NCBI RefSeq assembly: GCF_026000575.1 | Contig: NZ_AP026910.1 | Coordinates: forward strand, 62,001 to 126,000 | Direction: 5' to 3' | DNA from: Rhodoluna sp. KAS3 | GTDB taxonomy: Bacteria > Actinomycetota > Actinomycetes > Actinomycetales > Microbacteriaceae | DNA: 64,000 nt | Part shown: positions 58,745 through 64,000 of the stretch, piece after piece | How positions within the stretch are numbered: position 1 is the stretch's first letter | Layout: each line of letters opens with the position of its first letter | Position numbers and translations under genes: made by a program | Notes under the pieces: generated by a model | The model's input: only the letters and a program-made list of their open reading frames with translations | Told to the model about the DNA's origin: nothing | Databases searched by the model: none

Positions 58745-61240
58745 ATGTCTAAGAACTTGACTCGTAAGGGTCTAGCTTTTGGTGCACTAGTTGCTCTTAC
58801 TTCTTCTGTAGTTGCTGGTTCACCAGCACTTGCAGCGGGAGAGATCAACGTAGTTCCATCAGCTGGTACTTCATACAACACCATCGCAGGTGCGCAGTTC
58901 ACCCTCTCAACTACATTTGCTCCAGGATTTGCTCCTGCTGCATATTCACAGTTGAAGTACCTAGTAAAGACTGATGCAAACTCAACCGTTAAGTTTGCTG
59001 CTCAGAACACCGTCACTGGCCTTGCAAATGCTGTTTCAGGCGCATCTGCTCAGGCAATCAGCACCACCTCAGCAGCTGTTGCTGGTGCCGCTACTGCAGC
59101 CACCGACGTCTCATACTTGGGTCTGTCTGCTGTAACCACCACCGCCACCTCAGCTGTTGAGGTAACCGCATTCGTTGACGCAAACAACGATGGTGCTCTA
59201 ACTTCTGGCGAATGGAACACCGTCCGCACAGTTAACTTCAAGAAGGCTGCAGACATCGTTCCTGCCGTGACTCTTACTGCTCCTGCAACTGGCGACACCA
59301 GCTTGAAGGCAACCGTTGCTTGGGGAGACCTAAACATCGAACAGCTTTCTGATGAGACCGTGAAGTTCACCGCTGGCACCCAGATCGCATCTGCAACTGC
59401 AGGTTCGCTAGCCTCTGGCGTTTGGTCACTGTCTGCTAACGCTCTCGCTGCATCTGAGGCTGTAACTGCTCAGGCATACATCGGTACAACTGCTCTAGGT
59501 TCAGCTGCTTCAGCTGTTGCATCAGCCCGCACCATTAGCGACACTGTTGGCTTGGTTTCAAACGTTCTAAAGGGCAACGACTCACTTGCAACCGCAGCTA
59601 CCACCATGGTTGCCAACACTGCTGCAACTGTTCGTACCAACGGCTCATTTACAGCTCAGGTCAAGGCATTTGACCGCGCAACCACCCCAGCTGCCAAGTC
59701 AGGCGTTTCAGTTTCAGCTTCTGCTGCAACCAGCGCAAATCTTCGCCCAGCTTCAACTGGTGTAACTGAGATCAGCGTTACCTTCAACGGCACCAAGTAC
59801 ACCACCAACGCAACCTTGAACGCTGCAGTAGCCGCTTTGACTACTGATGCATCAGGCCTTGCTGCGGTTGCTGTTTCAAGCTTCGGTCTAGTAGACGGCC
59901 AGACCGTTACTGTCACCTTCGCTGCACAGAACCTAAGCTCAGCTGTTGTTGCAACTCAGCGTGACGCTGTTTACACCGTCTCTGACGATGCAGCATCAAC
60001 CATCGTTGCTACCAACAAGAACGCTGCTGCAAGCTTCAACTACAGCATCAAGGACCAGTTCGGCGTGCTTTCAGCTCGCACCAACGAGCGCCTTGTAGTC
60101 TCAGCAACTGCAGCCTCAGGTACCGCTCCAGCAACTCAGTACATCGCTGTTTCAGGTGGTAAGGCTGCATTCTCTGTAACTCCAACCACTGACAACACCG
60201 CAGATGTCACCGTGATTGCAGATCTAGAGGTAAGCACCAACACCAACGGAACCATCACCTGGGCAGCCAACGGCACTGACGTTGCTAACCGCGTGATCAA
60301 GGTTCGTGCAGCTGCTTACTCGTTCTCAGTTGCTCCTGCAGTGGCTCTCTACAACAACGCTGCTCCATCAACAACTGTTGTAAGCCAGCCGCTAACTGCA
60401 TCAGCTCTCGCTGACCTTGCAGCTCCGTCAGTATCAAACGCAACTTGGGCAAAGGTAACTTTGACCGGCACCAACGCTGGTGAGAAGCTAACTGCATCTG
60501 CTGCAGGCACTTTCTTGTCAATCGACGGCGCTGCTGTTACCGCTGATTCAGCAACCAAGATTGCTCAGGGAACAGTTGTTGAGATCTTCGTTGCTTCGAA
60601 CACCACCGGCACCAAGACCCTAACCATCTCAAACGGCTCAGTAACTTCAACTGTTTCAGTTGTATTCTCAAAGGCTGTTGAGACCTCAGGTACTGTAATC
60701 GAGCTAACTGCTCCTGCTAACGCAGGCCCAGGCACCAGCTTCGTTGTATCTGGTGTGGTCAAGGACAAGTTCGGCAACGTTGTTGACACCACCACTGGTT
60801 CAACCTCGACCCTCTCAGTGACCTACGAAGGCCCTGGAATCGTTGTTCCAGCAAGTGGATCGATCACCGAGACCAACGCCTCTGGTGCATTCTCATTCCG
60901 CGTCATCCTTGGTGCGAATGAGACCGGTACCGGTGTTGTAACTGCAACCTACGACGCTGACGGTGCAGGCACCACTGCTGCTGTTGTTGCGACCAAGACC
61001 ATCAACGCTGCAGTAGTTGCTTCATCAGCCGCATCTGGTTCAACCGGCAAGTTCTTCGCTTCAGCAACTAACGCTGCAGGCAAGAAGGTTGTTGTCAAGG
61101 TAGACGGTAAGTTCGCAAAGAGCTTCATCGGTACCGCAGCTAAGAAGGTAATTTCTGTTGCTGCTGCAAAGGGCACCAAGACCATCACAATCTTCGTGGG
61201 CGGCAAGTTGTCGTCAACCAAGGTTGTAATCGTCAAGTAG
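58745..61240 (+). CDS. Large secreted surface protein 1 (S-layer-like, Ala/Thr/Ser-rich)
   Basis: An 831-residue exported protein. Signal KGLAFGALVALTSSVVAGS, cleaved after ALA. The mature part is low in aromatic and charged residues, very rich in Ala, Thr, Ser and Val, and without cysteine, as in S-layer or fibrous surface proteins. About residues 144-156 read VDANNDGALTSGEW, an EF-hand/dockerin-like calcium loop. Later sections look like Ig-type beta domains (TAPANAGPGTSFVVSGVVKD). The end, GKFAKSFIGTAAKKVISVAA then GTKTITIFVGGKLSSTKVVI, is basic. Strong preference for a few codons suggests high expression. No LPxTG or S-layer-homology motif, so anchoring is unknown. Confidence 0.85.
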   Translation: MSKNLTRKGLAFGALVALTSSVVAGSPALAAGEINVVPSAGTSYNTIAGAQFTLSTTFAPGFAPAAYSQLKYLVKTDANSTVKFAAQNTVTGLANAVSGASAQAISTTSAAVAGAATAATDVSYLGLSAVTTTATSAVEVTAFVDANNDGALTSGEWNTVRTVNFKKAADIVPAVTLTAPATGDTSLKATVAWGDLNIEQLSDETVKFTAGTQIASATAGSLASGVWSLSANALAASEAVTAQAYIGTTALGSAASAVASARTISDTVGLVSNVLKGNDSLATAATTMVANTAATVRTNGSFTAQVKAFDRATTPAAKSGVSVSASAATSANLRPASTGVTEISVTFNGTKYTTNATLNAAVAALTTDASGLAAVAVSSFGLVDGQTVTVTFAAQNLSSAVVATQRDAVYTVSDDAASTIVATNKNAAASFNYSIKDQFGVLSARTNERLVVSATAASGTAPATQYIAVSGGKAAFSVTPTTDNTADVTVIADLEVSTNTNGTITWAANGTDVANRVIKVRAAAYSFSVAPAVALYNNAAPSTTVVSQPLTASALADLAAPSVSNATWAKVTLTGTNAGEKLTASAAGTFLSIDGAAVTADSATKIAQGTVVEIFVASNTTGTKTLTISNGSVTSTVSVVFSKAVETSGTVIELTAPANAGPGTSFVVSGVVKDKFGNVVDTTTGSTSTLSVTYEGPGIVVPASGSITETNASGAFSFRVILGANETGTGVVTATYDADGAGTTAAVVATKTINAAVVASSAASGSTGKFFASATNAAGKKVVVKVDGKFAKSFIGTAAKKVISVAAAKGTKTITIFVGGKLSSTKVVIVK

Positions 61241-61257
61241 TTTTACCCCTGTAAAAG

Positions 61258-61294
61258 AAAACTGCCCCAGCTCAATGAGCTGGGGCAGTTTTTT
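61258..61294. terminator. Bidirectional rho-independent terminator
   Basis: AAAACTGCCCCAGCTC (61258-61273) and GAGCTGGGGCAGTTTT (61277-61292) are exact complements with a 3-base loop, followed by more T. It ends the surface-protein gene and, on the other strand, the LuxR gene. Confidence 0.95.
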
Positions 61295-61310
61295 ATGCCT
61301 GTTGGCGTAA

Positions 61311-62018
61311 TTAGTGCTGGGCGGCTCGGCGAATCAAGCCAAGCGCACGGCCTTTCTTGGCGGCCTCTGCTCGGTTTGGTACGCCAAGGGCACGGTAAAT
61401 GCGAACGGTTTCTTGGCGAATAGTTGACTCGCTCAACATCAACTTTGCTGCAATTTCGGCATTGACCAAACCTTCTGCCATGTGGGCAAGGATTTCGATT
61501 TGGCGTGAGGTGAGGTCCTCGCCATTGGTCTCGCGGTGCATGGTCTTTGCCTGAGGGAAGGCCATGGTGGTCAGGCAGTAGGCACCGAGTTTGGCCAGGA
61601 TCGGGATGAGTCGTTCATGAATCGGAAGAGCCTTTACTGAGTCATTGAGAACGAGTGCAAGGCATCCGACCGGAATTGCATCGCGAAGCAGGGGAATCGC
61701 GATGACTGGCTGGGGTGCAGACTTGGCGTCAGCAAATACATAAGTCTTTGATCGCACACACTCTGAAAGAGGGTTTTGGTCCCAGGCTGAAATTTCTTGG
61801 CGCTCAGTTTCATAGCTGAGCCCATACCCAGCAACAGTAACTAGGTTGCTGCTGTTGTCGAGTAAAAAGATCTGGCAACCCTGAACTGTTGTGACAGTGA
61901 TTTCTGAGTGAACAATGGCGCGACAAAACTCAGTTGCGTTCTCACTTTTCAGTAAAGCGTCAAGTACTTGCTCAACTGTTGCAAAGTCAACAGCCGGCTC
62001 TTCCCCAAACGTAGTCAT
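61311..62018 (-). CDS. LuxR-family transcription regulator with GAF-like sensor domain
   Basis: A 235-residue regulator. Residues about 15-150 form a GAF-like domain (VQGCQIFLLDNSSNLVTVAG, SECVRSKTYVFADAKSA, VIAIPLLRDAIPVGCLALVL). The LuxR helix-turn-helix is at the end: LTSRQIEILAHMAEGLVNAE and IAAKLMLSESTIRQETVRIY. There is no phosphorylation receiver, so a small ligand or redox signal is more likely than a kinase. ATG 62018 has a strong GGGGGAGG site. It is divergent from surface protein gene 2 and lies directly after gene 1, so it is a strong candidate for their regulator. Confidence 0.9.
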   Translation of the reverse strand: MTTFGEEPAVDFATVEQVLDALLKSENATEFCRAIVHSEITVTTVQGCQIFLLDNSSNLVTVAGYGLSYETERQEISAWDQNPLSECVRSKTYVFADAKSAPQPVIAIPLLRDAIPVGCLALVLNDSVKALPIHERLIPILAKLGAYCLTTMAFPQAKTMHRETNGEDLTSRQIEILAHMAEGLVNAEIAAKLMLSESTIRQETVRIYRALGVPNRAEAAKKGRALGLIRRAAQH

Positions 62019-62281
62019 AGAGGACCTCCCCCAAGGTCTTATTTATAAGTATGTAGTACTAACCATAGGTGAGGGGTCAGTCATACATTGTCTTTAGTCC
62101 GGACAGCAATCGGCTATGTCCGAATAGACCTCGCGTCAGCACCGTGACGCCAGTAGTCCTGTCTAGTTACCTAGAGTGTGAGGTCTCTTGTGCCCGCCTG
62201 CTTGGTTGGCCGGCATTGAGATTTCCAATCCGGGGGTCATAAGGATTTTCGGGGAATAAACCAAGAAAGAAAGAGACATAC
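62019..62281. promoter_or_regulatory. Divergent promoter region of the LuxR gene and surface protein gene 2
   Basis: 263 bases without a gene. AGTCCGGACA (62096-62105) and a weaker TGTCCGAAT (62117-62125) lie in the middle, near a CATACAT. AGTCCTGTCTAG, with TGAGGTC after it, corresponds to the second element of gene 1 in a degenerate form. The last about 100 bases share the leader blocks TGAGGTC, TGCTTGGTTG, GGGGGTC, ACCAAGA and AGAAAGAGACA with surface protein gene 1. Confidence 0.5.
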
Positions 62282-64000
62282 ATGTCTAAGAACCTAACCC
62301 TAAAGGGTGCGGCGTTCGGTGCGTTGGTTGCTCTCTCGATCTCAGCTGTTGCTCCGGCATCAGCTGCAGGTCTTGCGGACACATCATTCGTATCACTCGC
62401 GCCTACAACAGGAACTGCGTACGCCGTAGTTGCTGGCGCAGGTAAGACCTTCTCACTTACAGCGAACGAGGCATCTTCAGTTGCGGGCACAGGACGAAAC
62501 GTAAAATTCCTTGTAACCGACGCTGACAAGACTGTTGACGTTTCAACAACCTCAACTGGTCTAGGCACAGACACCTTTGCTGCTGACACCGCCGATACTA
62601 TCGCCCGTGACTCTGCTGGTCTCGTTACCATTACCGACACTGCTGACGCTTCAGCAGACTTCGCCGCTGGTGACCGCGTTCATTTGGTAACGGATATCGT
62701 TACTACAACTGGTGCAGACGTTGCTGCAGGTTTCTACACGATTGTTTCAGCAACAAACGCGACCAACTCAACATTCACATTCCAGACTGACGTTCTAACT
62801 GCGAACACTGCAGAAGCGATGGTTGCGGATGACGACATCGAGTTTGCACACTCGGCTTGGGATTCAAGCAATAGCTTCGTAGTTAACTCGGCCGTTGCTG
62901 ATTCAGCAACAGACGAGACACTTGTCTTGACCGTCGGTGGCACCACAACCCGTACCGTTGACGTAACTGCGTGGGTTGATGCAAACTCTGATGGCGACAT
63001 CGACTCAACTGAGTATGTTTCACCTACACGCACTGTTACTTTCAAGAAGGGCACAGAAGTAACTGGAACTGTTACCTGGACTCAGCCGACTCTTGGAGAT
63101 TCATCGCTTGTAGCGAAGGTGGCAACGACCCCAGAGCTAAACGGTTCACAGATGTCTGCAAATGACATTTCAGTCAAGTTCACTCGTCAGGGATCAACCA
63201 CTACCGGCCTTGCAGCTTCGGACACCACAACTCCTTTTGCCGGTTCAACGGCTTGGAACTCAACTGACAAGTTGTGGGTTGCGACCGCTTACACCGGACA
63301 GTCTGCAGCAAACACCCCTTGGGCTGGCCTTGCCGACACTAACGCAAACGATGTTGTGTTCGCTGGAACCTACTCAGCACGTCCTTACATCGGTTCTGAT
63401 GCAATTGCGACGGCTGTATCTGCAACCGTAGGCTCTACCCAGGCTGCTGACGTCAAGTCAACCGTCGCTGCAACTGTGGACAACGCTGCCGCTGCAAACG
63501 AAACCGCAGCTTCTGCGACCGCAGTTGTAGTTCGCACCGGCAAGTCTCTAACTGTTTCTGCCAAGATCTACGATGACTCGTCTCCGGCTAAGCTCGTGGG
63601 TGCTGGTATCCCGGTAACCGCTACTTTGAGTGCGGCGACCGGCACTATCAAGGTAAACGCAACCGCAACTAGCGACCAGGAATTGACCGATGCAAATGGC
63701 GTAGTAACTTTCGTAGTTTCAACAACTTCGGCTCTTGCTACCGACGCTGCAACGCTGACCATTCAGGCTCAAAATGTGTCTACAAACACAGCTCAGGCCG
63801 CGTATGCAATTACCTGGGATAACGCAACCGCAACTCTTTACGATGCAGCAGTTGCTAATGCCTACAGTGATGTGACTCGTTCAACAACCGTTGGCGGTTC
63901 ACAGTCATTCTCATTCAAGATTGCTGACCAGTTCAAGCAGCCACTTGCCGGTTCATACCGACTAAAGGTTGCCAACACTGGTCGCACCGTGTCAACAACT
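62282..64000 (+). CDS. Large secreted surface protein 2, N-terminal part (runs off window)
   Basis: The frame from ATG 62282 is open to the window end, 573 codons. The start MSKNLTLKGAAFGALVALSI is nearly the same as in surface protein 1 (MSKNLTRKGLAFGALVAL), with cleavage near ASAA. It shares the calcium-loop-like WVDANSDGDIDSTEY, the TRTVTFKKG that follows, and the general Ala/Thr/Ser/Val-rich composition, but is clearly diverged. Segments such as AKLVGAGIPVTATLSAATG and DANGVVTFVVSTTSA look like bacterial Ig-type domains. A paralog made by duplication together with its leader. C-terminus not in the window. Confidence 0.85.
   Translation, partial: MSKNLTLKGAAFGALVALSISAVAPASAAGLADTSFVSLAPTTGTAYAVVAGAGKTFSLTANEASSVAGTGRNVKFLVTDADKTVDVSTTSTGLGTDTFAADTADTIARDSAGLVTITDTADASADFAAGDRVHLVTDIVTTTGADVAAGFYTIVSATNATNSTFTFQTDVLTANTAEAMVADDDIEFAHSAWDSSNSFVVNSAVADSATDETLVLTVGGTTTRTVDVTAWVDANSDGDIDSTEYVSPTRTVTFKKGTEVTGTVTWTQPTLGDSSLVAKVATTPELNGSQMSANDISVKFTRQGSTTTGLAASDTTTPFAGSTAWNSTDKLWVATAYTGQSAANTPWAGLADTNANDVVFAGTYSARPYIGSDAIATAVSATVGSTQAADVKSTVAATVDNAAAANETAASATAVVVRTGKSLTVSAKIYDDSSPAKLVGAGIPVTATLSAATGTIKVNATATSDQELTDANGVVTFVVSTTSALATDAATLTIQAQNVSTNTAQAAYAITWDNATATLYDAAVANAYSDVTRSTTVGGSQSFSFKIADQFKQPLAGSYRLKVANTGRTVSTT

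Noticed and set aside
1-64000. tRNA, rRNA, prophage or insertion-sequence genes
   Set aside because: Reading through the intergenic regions I found no T-loop/acceptor pattern, no transposase or integrase motif and no terminal repeats with target duplications; a dedicated tRNA scan could still find one I missed.

Overview
The window reads as a chromosomal segment of a moderate-GC actinobacterium with a streamlined genome. Short or overlapping gene junctions, GTG and TTG starts, an actinobacterial heme pathway (ChdC/HemQ type), a TetR regulator with BioQ-like operators, CDP-glycerol-type cell-wall polymer genes and several apparently leaderless promoters fit a Microbacteriaceae-like, freshwater Luna-type organism. 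That placement is inferred from gene content only. I saw no rRNA, tRNA, CRISPR array, insertion sequence or prophage.

Layout. 1-4.0 kb: a secreted protein cut by the window edge, then small metabolic and redox genes (DUF2200, pdxH, DUF429, SOUL, DUF393, TIGR01777-type SDR). 4.0-7.6 kb: a sugar ABC importer (lipoprotein plus two permeases, no ATPase) behind LacI-type operator sequences. 7.6-19.4 kb: heme synthesis as two divergent operons, hemA-hemCD-hemB-hemL leftward and hemE-cgoX-chdC-cpfC rightward, with hemC and hemD fused in one gene, followed by copZ-copA. 19.4-24.2 kb: a DUF2256/FeS-photolyase pair, a two-component system and small envelope proteins. 24.2-34.5 kb: acyltransferase, sucrose phosphorylase (with the same operator type as the ABC importer), rlmN, a glycosyltransferase, galU, a large pyruvyltransferase-like/GT8 fusion, nitroreductase and an LLM flavoenzyme. 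34.5-37.1 kb: bioQ-like repressor and bioYMN biotin importer. 37.1-42.3 kb: ldh, ptsI, ptsH and a fructose PTS split into EIIA, EIIB and EIIC. 42.4-50.2 kb: a polymer export ABC transporter, glycosyltransferase, two CDP-glycerol-transferase-like proteins, nucleotidyltransferase, galE and a DUF3048 lipoprotein. 50.2-50.8 kb: a PIN toxin/antitoxin pair.

51-64 kb is the least familiar part. It holds a secreted protein, a tandem family of three secreted Cys-containing paralogs (the third split by a frame change), a sigma factor that carries its own membrane helix and a large outside domain, two very large Ala/Thr/Ser-rich surface proteins, and a GAF-LuxR regulator between them. The sigma gene and both surface-protein genes carry a TCCGGAC-type element upstream, and the two surface genes share blocks of a roughly 100-nt leader. 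My reading is a cell-surface remodelling locus in which the tethered sigma factor and/or the LuxR protein control exported structural proteins. This is inference from arrangement and shared motifs.

Carbon flow can be pieced together: sugars enter by the ABC importer and the fructose PTS, sucrose can be split by sucrose phosphorylase to glucose-1-phosphate and fructose, glucose-1-phosphate can feed GalU/GalE and so the wall polymer genes, and lactate dehydrogenase offers a redox outlet.
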